Shown here piece by piece: positions 10,841 through 21,858 of a stretch of 64,000 bases of DNA. Numbering within the stretch: position 1 is the first letter of the stretch; each line of letters starts with the position of its first letter. The notes under the pieces are model-generated. The model worked only from the letters and a program-made list of their open reading frames with translations. It was not told the origin of the DNA and did no database searches. The stretch lies in the NCBI RefSeq assembly GCF_022539665.2, contig NC_081340.1:620001-684000 (forward strand), in the 5' to 3' direction. The translations under genes and the position numbers were made by a program. Source of the DNA: Daphnia carinata (taxonomy: Eukaryota > Arthropoda > Branchiopoda > Diplostraca > Daphniidae).

Positions 10841-12962
10841 TCTCATTCCAGTCGACTGTGTTTTACTAAGATTATGGGAATTTTAAATAACCCTGTACAT
10901 GTTCGTAAGTTCATTTCATCAAAACGATCTCCGTACTTCCCCCATCGTGGTGCTTGCTCCTGTATGTTTTATACGTTCATGTGTCTGTTCTATGAGCTTG
11001 CCTGTTATATAGTGGTTTTCTGGCAGCAAGACAACTGCTTCTCTGCCGTTAAGTTTTAGCCAGTTCCCTTGCCGGCCGTTGCATCTAATTAGCCTGTTTT
11101 TCTCATCCCAATACAGGCCTAATATTCTTAGTTTTTCGTTCTTCCAGGGTTTTTTTTCTTTACCGCTGCTAGTACTTCGGGGTACGCGTCTTGCTGCATC
11201 CTACGCCATAGATCCATCTCGGGTTGCATGACTTCTCTGAGAGTATGCTGAACCGCTTTTTACCGGTTTATCAGTTACTTCTGCCTGCGGAGTTTCGGGG
11301 TCTGGCTGTCCCTTGAACTTCCCCACCGCTCTTCTTACTGTCGCACAGACTCTGATTATTGTACGCAGCGTACTATAGCTTTCGTGCCATTCTTTTTCCC
11401 GTATCGAAACGCTACATTGAGTTACCTCTTTTTTTTCTTCCTTTTTGATTTCCTCTGTCCAATTCTGCTCCACTTGGGCTGGATTTTTCGGCCAACTCTC
11501 TTCTTAATCCAGCCAGCTTCGTCCTGTCCACCAATCTTTCTTGTGGTTCAATTGGCTTACTGATGCCCCTCTCGAAGCGATATCAGCTCTGTTCTGAACC
11601 CATGGACAGTGCCTTATCGCCTCTATGTCGATTTTACTCCTTATTTCCGTCACCCGATTGTGGACGAATTGCTTCCAACGTCCCGACTCGCCTTTCATCC
11701 ACCAGAAGGCTATAGCCGAGTCTGTCCACAACGTTTTTTCAAACGACCGTCCAAGTGACTTCTCGATATATTCCCCCAGTCGGACTGCTAGTAAATTACT
11801 GAGCAGTTTGAGTCTGGGGGTCGACACCGACTTTTTTCGGTCCAGCGCTATTCTTGTCTTCCTTCATAACAGCTTTGTTTCTTTCCCGTTCTCCAGGTAT
11901 GCTGCTACACTATACGCATCATTACTTGCGTCACAAAATAAGTGTAGCTTCGGTGAACTGATCTCTCCAATCCACCTTCCCAGCTTAGTTTTCGTTAGGT
12001 CTGATAACCCTTTTATAAAAGTCTCCCAGTGCGGCATTATGCTTGCCGAGACTGGTTCATCCCAGCCTGTCTTATCTATCCAAATCTTCTGCATAATGAT
12101 CTTCGCTAACACCGTCACCGGTGATATTAACCCCAACGGGTCGAAGACTTTTAACGCTAGACTGAATAGCTTTCTTTTCGTTGGCCTTTTTTTCATCTCC
12201 TCGGCCTCTTCTACTATTTTTTAGGGCTTGAATCTGAATGAGTCCGTCTCCGGATCCCAAGTGACTCCCAACGCCTTTACGGTTTTTTCCGGGTCGTCTC
12301 CCATCGTAACTTCTCCCTTCTGGAACTCTAACGCCTGCAACTGTTCTCTCAGTGCCGCGCTGTTCGTTGTCCATTTTCTGAGTTCCATTCTGGATGAACC
12401 GAAGAGTTCCTGGGCTTGAGTTATCATCTCGATTGCTTGGGGGATGCTGCTTGCTCCCCCCAACCAATCGTCCACATATAAGTGTGACCCCAGTTGTCCG
12501 ACTAATTTAGGGTAGTCTCCTTTATGTCCGCCATCCACGCTATCTTATTCTGCCTGAATCTTAGCAGTACCGCCAGCAGTTCCGGGTTCAAGTTCGGCCC
12601 GGTCTGTAACAAGTCGGTTAGGCTAGGCCTATTTTGTTGGTGGGCTGAACCGTCGAACACCGGCCTGATTTTGGTTGTTGCCGCCTCTGTTTTTATCACC
12701 GGTCTGTGCATACTCCCGTATAATTTTTGTCTCCTACTTCTATGTAGCCTTTTACGAGATACTATTGAAAAACTTCGTGGTAGGCCACCTTGTCCTCCCG
12801 CTTCATTTTTCTCAGCAGCCCTGTCAATCTGACTGTAGATATATTTTTGTTTGATTCCATCGATCTTCTGTTATTCTTAAGCTGGAACAGAATCTCATAT
12901 CTGCTCGTTTGGTCTTTCTTTATCGTGTTCTGATAGTTGTTCAAGAACCCCGGATCTTCTAA
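10841..12962 (-). pseudogene. BEL/Pao pol: RT, RNase H, integrase start
   Basis: Minus-strand BEL/Pao polyprotein. From high to low coordinates: the RT N-terminus (12762-12962, with TVRLTGLLRKMKRED); RT (12502-12711) with TKIRPVFDGSAHQQNRPSLT; the palm at 12221-12538 with SHLYVDDWLGGAS (catalytic YVDD); the connection (11864-12196) with KVFDPLGLISPVTVLAK; RNase H (11504-11827) with LWTDSAIAFWWMKG and NRADIASRGAS; and an integrase zinc-finger region down to about 10850 with GREAVVLLPENHYI and THERIKHTGAS. Frames change many times, so it is inactive. The integrase core is missing where LINE sequence begins. This is the 3' half of the element whose 5' half lies at 54.6-57.8 kb. Confidence 0.85.
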
Positions 12963-14109
12963 GGGCGCATTTTGGCGTCAACCGTTAGTTCAACCTTTTT
13001 GGTTCAACTATTGTGAGTGGTTGACGTTAAAATGGCCTGAGGTTGAACTGCCCAGCTGAACTACTAGTTTACGGTAAAATGACAGTTAATGTCAATTGAC
13101 ATCCGCCAGGTGGCTGCCTGCTACATTTTCGTCTGCTTATTTTTGTTTACATTTTTTGTAACATTGTACGATTTTATAATTGTCAAAGTTATTATTAATA
13201 CAACCATCTTATTATCTAAAAACTTCATCCTAAATATTTGTAAGTATTTTATTATTGATTGAAGTGACTATGTATAATAACATTTCTATAAATTTAGGTA
13301 ATATGGCAGATAAAAGAACATTATGTCTTCTTCTGTCGCAATATATTTACAATGAAATCCAATCATCCAGTGAAGAAAGTGAATCTGACATTTTTATAAA
13401 TCAATATTTTTAGAAATGTAGCCTCTATATTCTCTGCGTAGATTTTCCCATTTGGTCTTGCACGTTTGAATTTTATCACTGCCACGAATAGAAAATGCAG
13501 CTTCTTCTAGTTCAGTGGCTATGCAGTGCCAAATTTGCCGTTTGCCTGTCTTCGAATCGCTTAACATTGCCCATTTATCTTTTAATAAACCTAAATGTAA
13601 ATGGGTTGATGTTTTAAATTATAAATTATAAATGAACTAAGTATAATATAATAACTTACCCAAAAAACTTTCGGTAGCCTCAGCATCAATTGCTACTTGT
13701 GTGGCAGTTTTTTTCCCATTCCAACATTCTTTCTTTGGAATAACTTCTTCTGTTTCACTTACATAATAAAAAGGACTTTCCATTTTGATTGAATCTGTAA
13801 ATTCAAACAACTAAAAAAAAGTAAAAGAAAATCAAGTTTAAAAATACAAACAACGTCTGCAATAAACAAGGTTGCAATACTTATTTTCTACAGAAAACGA
13901 AATGCGTAAAAAAAATTAGCTCTACCACGGTTGACCTAGAGCTCAACGGTAGTTTGGACCACCGTTGAAGAAGTTCAACTTTTTCAGTTCAACTTACCCT
14001 TGCAGTTGGCGCCAAAACGGTCAACCGGTTCAACCATCTACCGGACAGTTGACGCAAAAACGCAAGTTCACTGAAAAAGTTGAACTAAAAGTAGACGCCA
14101 AAATGCGCG
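12963..14109. mobile_element. PIF/Harbinger derivative (Myb-only), TAA duplication
   Basis: The termini are GGGCGCATTTTGGCGTC on the left and the complement of GCGCGCATTTTGGCGTC on the right, flanked by TAA at 12960-12962 and 14110-14112. This is the preferred PIF/Harbinger target. Both subterminal regions carry many copies of GTTGAACT/AGTTCAAC in both orientations, presumably transposase or Myb binding sites. Only a Myb/SANT-like gene remains inside; no DDE transposase is seen, so it needs a helper. It splits the BEL/Pao element between the protease-side domain and RT. Confidence 0.88.
13394..13783 (-). CDS. Myb/SANT-like protein in Harbinger derivative, two exons
   Basis: A two-exon reading on the minus strand runs ATG 13783 to 13660, intron 13591-13659 (donor GTAAGT, acceptor ATTTAG), then 13590 to the stop at 13394. 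The protein contains GKRQIWHCIATELEEAA and KTKWENLRREYRGY, the tryptophan-bearing helices of a Myb/SANT or MADF-like DNA-binding domain found in PIF/Harbinger second ORFs. At about 105 residues it is short for the family and has no C-terminal part. It may be a stand-alone binding domain or a decayed copy. Both exons are open and the splice sites are good. Confidence 0.6.
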
Positions 14110-14112
14110 CTA

Positions 14113-15682
14113 ACTCTTGGGGTGTAACTCCCATGTGCTCCAAGGCCCAAAATTCTTTGAAGTCTACTATCGCTTTTTTACATCGGCCTGTGTAATCACG
14201 TTTGCCGATACTTCTTTCTGACTCTCAGCTGAGGGTGCTCCAAAAATAATCCACCCCAGCTTGCTGGCGCACGCCACTGAGTCGTCTGGCCCTTGTCTCG
14301 TCTGATGTTTCGGAATTTGCCAGCAATAGTCACATCCTATTATCATGTCAAATTCTTTTTTATTTGCGGGCTTTAAATGTCTTTCATCTGCGATTTTCTC
14401 CCCCTGTTCCGTCAAGCTTTCTACCAGCTTTGACCGGACTTTAGGGGTTGCCTTCGCCACGTATTTTATTGCCGTGGCCTTAATTTTTTTTTCCCTGCTT
14501 CTCGGGGGTCATCCATACTCTGTATGTCTTCAATGCTGCGCTTCCCGCTTGTTTTGACCCAAACGTATTCACTCTTATTTCTCCCTCTTCTTCTTCGTCT
14601 GCTTTTAATCTTCTGATTAGAATGAATGTTTCTCGAATGAACGAGGTCGAATGAACGTTTTCTCGCTCCCCGAGTCTATCAGCCCCAGCACTTTTACTTT
14701 TCTCTTGTTCTTCCCTTGAAGCACCGTCGTGAATGTTGGCAGCCCGATCGAGGTTGTCTGCGCACAGTTCACATTGGCGTCTATTGTCACCGATCGATTC
14801 ATCGGTCTTTGCGGGGACTGCTATCTGACTGGCCCGTATTGTTTTTGTCTGGACAGGCTTAGCGCTGGGCTATGATCTATACTCCCGCAGTTTCTGCAAG
14901 GGACTTTCGTTATGCAATGCTCCTTTCTGTGTGATTTGCCGAGGCATTTCAAACAAAGGTTTTCCTGCTCACATAGCCCTCGTGTGGCCTGCGGAGTATT
15001 TACCATACATCTATGGTGTATGTGATTCTGTTGACAAAAACAACAGGGTGTCATTCTTCCTCCCCTTTCTTGAGGCTCCCTTCTCGGGCTCTGCGGCTGG
15101 TTTGACGGACCTTCCTCCATTTCTCTGAGCCGTATCTCTCGATCTAGCTCTTTGAGAATAGCGTCTAATGTTGGCTGGTCCTCATCAAACCATTTGTCTC
15201 TCCACCACCGCGAGGTTAGTGTCTTTGGCAACGCCTTCAGCACATCCCCCGCTATGTATTCGCCACAGCCGCCCACGTCTACTTTAAGTCTCGTTAGGGC
15301 TATTCTTGCATTCGTTAAACCGTCATATATCTTTCTCAGCTGATCGGTTGTGGCTGAATCTCCCAGCCTGACCACCATGAGGTTTTTCAGCTCATTAGTG
15401 AGATTTTAACTTCTCCGTGTCCCCAAACTTCTTTTTCAATTTCTGCATTGCTTCTTTATATTGATTTTCATCAAAATGTATGTGTGATATCAATTCTGCG
15501 GCCTTGCCTTTCAGGCTTATCCGCAGATATTGAAATTTCTCTGCTTCTGTTAATCTTGGATCGGCATCATATGCCGTCCACATCGCTCTCAAGCTCTTCC
15601 GGGCTATGATCTCCCCGTTAAACGTCGGTAGAGGCAGCGCTGTTCTGACTACCGGCGACTGGGTTTCACTCTTCCCTAGCAA
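14113..15682 (-). pseudogene. BEL/Pao gag C-terminal part and aspartic protease
   Basis: Read on the minus strand from 15682: a DUF1759-like gag domain (LPLPTFNGEI, YLRISLKGKAAELI); a continuation with LKVDVGGCGEYIAGDVLKAL; then two or three zinc knuckles (CCFCQQNHIHHRC, CLKCLGKSHRKEHC, CRNCG). A retropepsin-type site, LGLIDSGSEKTFIRP, follows at about 14620-14720. A DUF1758-like segment at 14167-14460 has IIGCDYCWQI and KLGWIIFGAPS. Stops and frameshifts separate the blocks. The reading ends at the Harbinger insertion and resumes as RT beyond it. Upstream, the gag is cut at 15676-15679 (CTAG) by the large DNA transposon. Confidence 0.85.
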
Positions 15683-16153
15683 GTGAAAACGGCTGGAGAT
15701 GCGTTTCAGCTGAGTCTTTCGACTGCGTTTAGCGAATAATACGCAGATTTCCGACTATAATTATCTGCCAATAAATACGCAGTTTTAACTGTTTCTAGAC
15801 TCTTTTTTGCAAGACGACATTAATGCTAGTTCTAAAAACGTTTCTCGGACTGTTTTTAAGCGTTTTTATTTCTGTTTCGTTGCAGTAGGATGGTACCGTT
15901 TAAATACGGTGCACGAAAGGAAAAGTAAATGCGTACGCATTCCGTATGTAATGTAATAATGTACTAGAACGAAATCAGTCTAAAAACAAGATACTATACC
16001 AAATTTCAGAAAAAGTAGTATTAAATATAATGAAAGACTAAATGTTTAACCAAGGAGATATTTTATTAAAAATTTCCACGTTTTTTGTAAAATGTTTAAC
16101 GAAACGCAAAAAGGTTGAAACCAAGAAAAGCAACCAAAACTTATAAAGATTAC

Positions 16154-18129
16154 TTAATCTGCAGTGGTTGACCTTACTGATGGTATCCGAACTGTTTGAA
16201 TGGCTTCATCAAGATGATTAATACGGATTTGTAAATTTGAATAGACGTCTTTATCTTTTTTTTTCTTTAGACAGTCTGGAATGTCTTTTGGAGTCCCACT
16301 TCTTTCCGCTTCTGCTTTTTCTTCCGCAATCTTTTGGAAAATAGTTGAATTGGAGTCCTCGTCCGTTAATTGATTTTCTTGGCGATATTCATCTGCCAGT
16401 TTCTTTCTTGCTATTTGTAACAACTCGACAAGATGTGATATCTCAATGGGCGCATGTTGTTTTTCCTTTAGTTTTATTTTGACGGCCACTAAAAGGGAAA
16501 AAATAGTTTATTAATCAGTTGAAATAGATTGAAAATAAAAAAATACCTCCAATTACTGCTAGAATGTTAGTCATTCCAATTATTCCAGGGCGTGGATCCT
16601 TTCCTCTTTCTCCCGTTTTCCACTGCATTTCCTCGCAAAGTTGTTTCGATACGAGCTTGGAAAATGCTAAACTGACAAAGCCATTTTTGGTTTGGTTTCT
16701 CATTTTCAGTTCGTTCATGCTATGGCAAAGGTAATGAACTGCACTGACTGACCATCCAATGTCAATGAAAGCGTCCTCTAAAGTAAGTAGAGCATCGAGG
16801 CTCTCACATGGAATGTGTTTGATTTTTTTTTTCAACAACACTGCAGTGGTAGTTATTGGCAATTTTGTACCGTTTATGAGGATTGCTGCCATCATTGCTT
16901 GATACCATATCGTAAATTTTTTAAACTAACGTTTCCAAATGAGTTAATCGATGAGCAACCTCACCACCTGCATATTGAAAAAATGTCTGTAAAGTAATAC
17001 GTAGTATAAACGGAATAATTACAGTGAGATAAACAAAGTCGTTTCTTACAGCAACATGGTTGAATACTGTTGTATGTAGAGCCGTTGTTGTTTGACGGAG
17101 AAGCGTCGGATGTCAAATAATTGCTACACTCAGTAGGTGGGTATGAATACCTTGCATCTGTACTGCTTCCAGGGTCATTAAATGTATTCCGTGAGTTGAC
17201 AATTGCATTGCAATCATTAAACGCCTCACTGCTCTGGGAAGAACTCAGTGGTCGATGAACATCTGTGTCTGTTGATTTCATAGGTAACAAAAACGTAGAT
17301 TTCTCAAAAAGAAATGAAACCATTAACGCTTACCAAGGCTTAATAATGAAGACTCGGTAATAGATAAACTTGGGCTGCACGAAACGTTGCTTTCGTCCTC
17401 AAGGTTAGTTTTCCATCCACTCACATTTCCATTGGTGAATGAAATATCCGCAACAGCCTAGGAATATTAGAAACAATAATCAATACTTCTTTGATAAATT
17501 AAATAATACTAAATGAAATATTTGTACCTTTATTCGATGATGACGAAGAATTACGGATTCTTTCTTCCGTATCTAATGACAAAATACCTCCGGGGTTTTG
17601 TGGCATATCTCCTTCGTTTAATAAATTGATGAAATCGTAATAGATAAAGATTGCTGTAAATGTTTTACTTACCACCAGTAATGAATGACGGAGAAATGAA
17701 CTGATCACCATCACCAACGGCTTGCTGGATGTTAGATGAATTGTGCAATAAATGTGGGAACTTCTCGATTTCCTGATCAGTGTCATTACATTCCAAAACT
17801 GCATTATCGCCCTTGGCCGTTTCGCTAGAGTTAGTAGCTTCAATAGATTTCAATCGTTTTTCAGTATGAGAGACTTCTTGTAGTGTTGCCATAGTCTTCA
17901 TCTGCTCCTTTCTCGTTCGTCTTCTATCTCTTTCAGGATCTGACAATTGGGTTGGTGCAATACCGTTGTGCAATGCTTTTAAATCCGATTTCGCCTTCAA
18001 GTAAAGAACTATTGAAATGAAAGAAGTTTAAACCAGAGCTAATCATGAAACAACATAAAAATTAGTTATGCAAAAAAACAGAAAATGTTATACCTGTTCT
18101 ATTGTTTGGGTAAATTATTTGCTTAATAT
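16154..18129 (-). pseudogene. Gene A, 3' exons (unknown protein of the two-gene transposon)
   Basis: This is a spliced minus-strand gene. An exon at 17671-18012 begins after an acceptor AATAG and encodes LKAKSDLKALHNGIAP and a basic run ERDRRRTRKEQ. Its donor is GGTGGTAAGT. Small exons follow at about 17525-17615 (GDMPQNPGGILSLD), 17340-17460 and 17050-17290. The next main exon, 16546-16895, has NGTKLPITTTAVLLKKKI and MQWKTGERGKDPRPGI, then donor GGAGGTATTT. The last exon, 16154-16487, follows acceptor CCCTTTTAG and encodes a lysine/glutamate-rich coiled coil ending near STTAD. The domain order (N-terminal block ending in an aromatic-rich motif, charged linker, C-terminal module) resembles arthropod DUF4806-type proteins, but I am not sure. 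Gypsy G1 separates it from its 5' exons. Confidence 0.5.
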
Positions 18130-18916
18130 TGTAACGAAGTCATAAAATACAAATTTTATTGAATTATATTGTGTCTTGATTGTTTGTTTTATTAATATGG
18201 TTATATATACATCCGTTGCCTTTATGCTTTATAAATATCATAATTCAAGTGTTGTTGCCCTTTCGTTGAATTCTATTTTTTATATTAGACTTTCTGCTCT
18301 ACTTATTTCCGATTGGATGAATCATCATGCGTAGGAAGTCGCGCCATGCATTTCCGTGAATATGAAATGTTTCTGCGTACGACATCCGGAGCTCATTTGT
18401 CGGAAATGCTATGTCTCCTTAAGCATGCAAAACCTATAAAAGGATACCCTTTTGTTCCCAAAAGTTAGTTCTATAGTTCTACAGTTCGTTTCAGTTCTTC
18501 CACTATCTTCAGTTCTAGTTCCTGTTCCAGTTCTTATTCTTAGTGCTACAGGTGTTGTTTAATTCTTCAAATATAGTGAGTTTAATTTGTTCCTATTCAA
18601 TAATTATTGTGAGTGCTTTCATCGCTTCTTGTGCGACCGACAAGCCCGTTTTCTTTATCTTTCCTCTTTCAACGTTTGACATCTTTATTCTATCTTCGCC
18701 ACGGCGGTGACGGTAAGACTGAATTCGTATGACTCCATTTTTGTATTTCTGTTTCCCATTTATACACCATATCTGTGTAATTCTTTTATTAACTTGGCCT
18801 ATTGGAATAAAATATATTCGGCATTGTGGTAACGCCTTCCCGAGTTCATTTTCTTATTACAATTTGTCTTTAATAACGTAAAGTCATTCTTTTTATTACT
18901 AAAAGAATGCTTTACA
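18130..18916 (+). repeat. G1 5' LTR
   Basis: This 787-bp LTR runs from TGTAACGAAG to GAATGCTTTACA. It matches the LTR at 31249-32035 with only about four substitutions seen by eye (for example at 18323, 18512 and 18552), so the insertion is young. It carries a TATA box and a C/T-rich CAGTTC-repeat region around the likely start site. ATAT precedes it at 18126-18129. Confidence 0.95.
18435..18442 (+). promoter_or_regulatory. G1 LTR TATA box
   Basis: TATAAAAG lies 305 bases into the LTR. The same box is at 31554-31561 in the second LTR and at 3704-3711 in the solo LTR. About 30-60 bases further a CAGTTC/AGTTCT-rich stretch is a plausible initiator region. Confidence 0.7.
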
Positions 18917-18919
18917 TAA

Positions 18920-18930
18920 TGGTGGCAGCG
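18920..18930 (+). other. G1 primer-binding site
   Basis: TGGTGGCAGCG begins 3 nt (TAA) inside the LTR end and would pair with a tRNA 3' end ...CGCTGCCACCA. The identical string, also with a 3-nt spacer, is found in G2 at 52609-52619 (complement) and again after the second G1 LTR at 32039-32049. The tRNA species was not identified. Confidence 0.7.
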
Positions 18931-18950
18931 ATCTATCGAACTCACCCACA

Positions 18951-21754
18951 ATGACGGATAATATTTTTTCTAGTAGGCATAAACTTTCTCGCACACCTGT
19001 ATCCGCTACTAAAAGTCCTATCGAGCCAGTTATTCAAATTGATGAAGGTGTAGCCAGAACTCTTAATTTTGATAAAACTTCCACTTCAAATCTTGCTGGA
19101 TCGGATAAGTTTACGGGTAATAAAACTTCGAGAAGAGCAACAGAAACTATTAGGAAATCTGCCTCTCCTGTCTTGAAGCCTAGTGCAATTCCAAATAATC
19201 CCCAGCTAAGGAAGTTAAGATCGAACTCTGCGTATGAGTTGGTAAAGCCAGTAGACCTTTCAAACGTTCGCAAACCACGAGCCCAAAGTAAAGCTGATAC
19301 CTCGACGGTAAGAAATTCTCCTTCCTTCATAGCCCAACTAGTAAACCGTCTTTCACCCAAGAAAACCGTTTCCACAAACACTTCCCCAACAAACGCTTTT
19401 TTGAACAAGTCTCGGGTTTTTTTGCAAAAAAGAAGACAACCAATGGAAGACCAGCTCAACGTCAACCTCCAGCACCTGTTCCAAGAGATCAAGAAGAAAG
19501 GGGACAGCATCTTCCAACTACCGAACAGCCAGCTTCCGTTCCTACTGCTAGCCATCAAGAGCCTCAAGGAGAGGGAGAAGGATTTCCAATCGAGCGACCC
19601 GAAAATCTGGGATCATCTTGTCGCGTTGATGCGCGACATTCAGAGGAATTACGACGCCGGAAAATTAACACTGACGGATTGGAAACAACCGAAGACACTT
19701 CTGAAGTATCTGACATCCATTCTGGAGGTGAAAGCCAGTGTACCGATCACGAAGAAGACGAAGAAGCAGACAGAGGAAATTGTGACGGAGCTCAAGGAAA
19801 TTTTCACACGACACGCGAGACAGGTTCTGACTTGCCTACACGGACAAATTTACAACATAATAGACCTTCAAGTGGTCACACCAACAACAAAGCGAGAACT
19901 ATTCGGCTTCGTTCCAAGACGGGACATCACCGACAGAGACGAGGACGGGAGGACGGGAGATACGTGGAAATCATCACCAAAGTGAGCGACACATCCCTTC
20001 ATCTGGAAGAGATCTTGCTGGCGTCCCAACGAACGTTCCTGAAGGAAGTAGCCAACCTAGCGGCATACCTAAAGAAACTACAACTCATCAACAATTTGGA
20101 GGTACTACAGCCGGAAATCATATTCCTTTTGGACAAACTGAACAATTTTCCGGAAGCCAACAACCCGTTCTTCGCACAGCAGGCGAGCGACATCAAGCCA
20201 ATAATCACGCAAACGGAACAAAATTGAGACAATCGCTGACGTTCATACAAACGAGACCAACGCAGCAACAAAGCAAGCCAATCCAACAAACATCGCCGCT
20301 GTCGGGAAGCATTCCAAAGAGGAAACGGTCGCGCAGAAGAAACTATCATTTCAATCAGTCACAAACCCTACACTGTCCTACGTACCCTCTACCTTGTCCT
20401 CGAGCCCGCCCACCCAGCCAGTCGGATACAACGCAGGGGAATTTAAGGCAATTACGAACGACATTTCAGAACACCCTCAGAATTCACAGGGAAGAACTTT
20501 GAATTTTTTAAAATTTAATCCAAACATGGCGGAATCTTGTTCTCCATCAAGAGCGGCCACGGTCGATGATTTGAACGATTTCCAAAATAATCAACACACT
20601 TTTTCCCGTTTACAGCTACTTCCTTCTTTTTCTGGAAATCCCCTGGTGCGTTTTGACTCCTGGTTAGAATCTTTTGAAAGTATAGTAGAAGGATCAAGTT
20701 GGTCTGAGGGGAAAATTATTCAGATGTTAAGGGCAAAATTGGCTGATAAAGCTTTCTCGATTGCTCAGGCAACTTTGAAGGGTCATCCTCACAACTATGC
20801 TTTAATTAAAGAATCTCTTCTTGATCATTTTCATGGTGACGAAAATGCTGATTTTTATCAAAAGAAGTTCAATAAAGCTAAGCGTAAGCCAGGGGAAAAG
20901 ATTATAGAATATGCTCATCGTTTGCAGGAAATTTTCAAACGCGCGTATCCTGTAGGCTATTCAGAAGCATCTTTTGCTATAATTCTTATGCAAAAATTTA
21001 TAGAGGGGTTGGATTCCAAATTACAATCGAAAGTTAAATATAAAGAATTTAAGAATTTTAATGATCTTATTTTGGCAACACGAATGTATGCATTGCGACT
21101 GGAAGCCATGGAAACGGATAGGGAAAAACATAATTTTATTAGGGCAGTGACTGAGCCTCCGGACACAAAGACGCAGAATTAAAAGAACTAAAGGAAATAG
21201 TATTGGAGCAAAAAGAATTCGTCAGAAATGCCGTAGCAAATATCAGACAGGGAAGCAAACAAGTCGATGACCCAAAAACTGAAAAGGAGGAAATTAAGAG
21301 CGCACTTCTGGAGCTAACGCAAGCGGTAAGGCAATTGCAATTTGATAAAAACGTATCAAGTGCACCCTATAAGAAGCAAGTTTCGTTCCAAACTAGTAAC
21401 AGTAGCCAGGATAGGAATTGGAGACCTCCGCAGCAGAATAACAATAACAATGGCGCACAACCTTTCAATAAATTCCCGGATAGGCCTACAGCTCATAAAA
21501 CCCCTTTTTCAAAACCAGCTGGTGATTCCAACCATAAGCCTACACAGCCACAGCTGATTTGCAATTTTTGTGGATATAAGGGTCATTCTCAGACAAATTG
21601 TTACAAATATCAACGGCAAAGTTTGGAACAAGCTCAGCCACCAATATGCTATTCATGTCGGGAAATTGGCCATAAATCAAACAACTGTCCAAAGGCAAAA
21701 AACCAGAGTAGGCCTAACATTCCAGGTCCGCCTCCGAATCAGAGAAACCAATAG
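18951..21754 (+). pseudogene. G1 gag
   Basis: Structural polyprotein of G1. The ATG at 18951 lies 34 bases after the LTR. The first 164 codons are serine/proline/lysine-rich (SRTPVSATKSPIEPVIQI). The ribosome then enters the helical overlapping frame unless a frame change occurs at the T7/A6 tract at 19418-19433. The capsid-like part is open in 20394-21182 (RFDSWLESFESIVEG, HFHGDENADFYQKKF, KPGEKIIEYAHRLQEIFK). It is followed, in another frame, by 21203-21754 with two CCHC knuckles (CNFCGYKGHSQTNC and CYSCREIGHKSNNC). At least three frame changes exist relative to the more intact G2 gag. Partner frame 19443-20227 is described separately. Confidence 0.8.
19443..20227 (+). CDS. G1 overlapping helical ORF within gag (broken by an 8-bp repeat)
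   Basis: From an internal ATG at 19443 (MEDQLNVNLQHLFQE) a leucine-rich helical protein can be read, including DFQSSDPKIWDHL, TLLKYLTSILEVKAS and LFGFVPRRD. At 19945-19960 two copies of GGACGGGA occur; with one copy the frame would run on to LHLEEILLASQRTF and stop at 20227. Each extra 8-bp unit shifts it by one frame, so this copy is split. The same protein is intact in G2 (51269-52093). It lies +1 to the gag frame, which here encodes low-complexity P/E/R-rich sequence. No known domain was recognised. This may be an overprinted accessory gene or the true N-terminal Gag domain reached by frameshifting. Confidence 0.7.
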
Positions 21755-21858
21755 GTATCAACTGTAACTTCGGGTCAGTTGATAGGGAGCCTCCGTTTAA
21801 ATCCCGACAAGTCGCAAAATTAACAACCATAACGAATGAATCGACACCGAGAATTCCA

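Noticed and set aside
16154-18129. Gene A as an ordinary host gene
   Set aside because: It lies inside the CTAG-bounded element together with the transposase gene, so it is more simply the element's second gene. Not fully excluded.
19034-19567. 177-codon minus-strand ORF opposite G1 gag (also at 32153)
   Set aside because: It mirrors the coding strand codon pattern, has no counterpart in G2, and is best explained as a shadow of gag.
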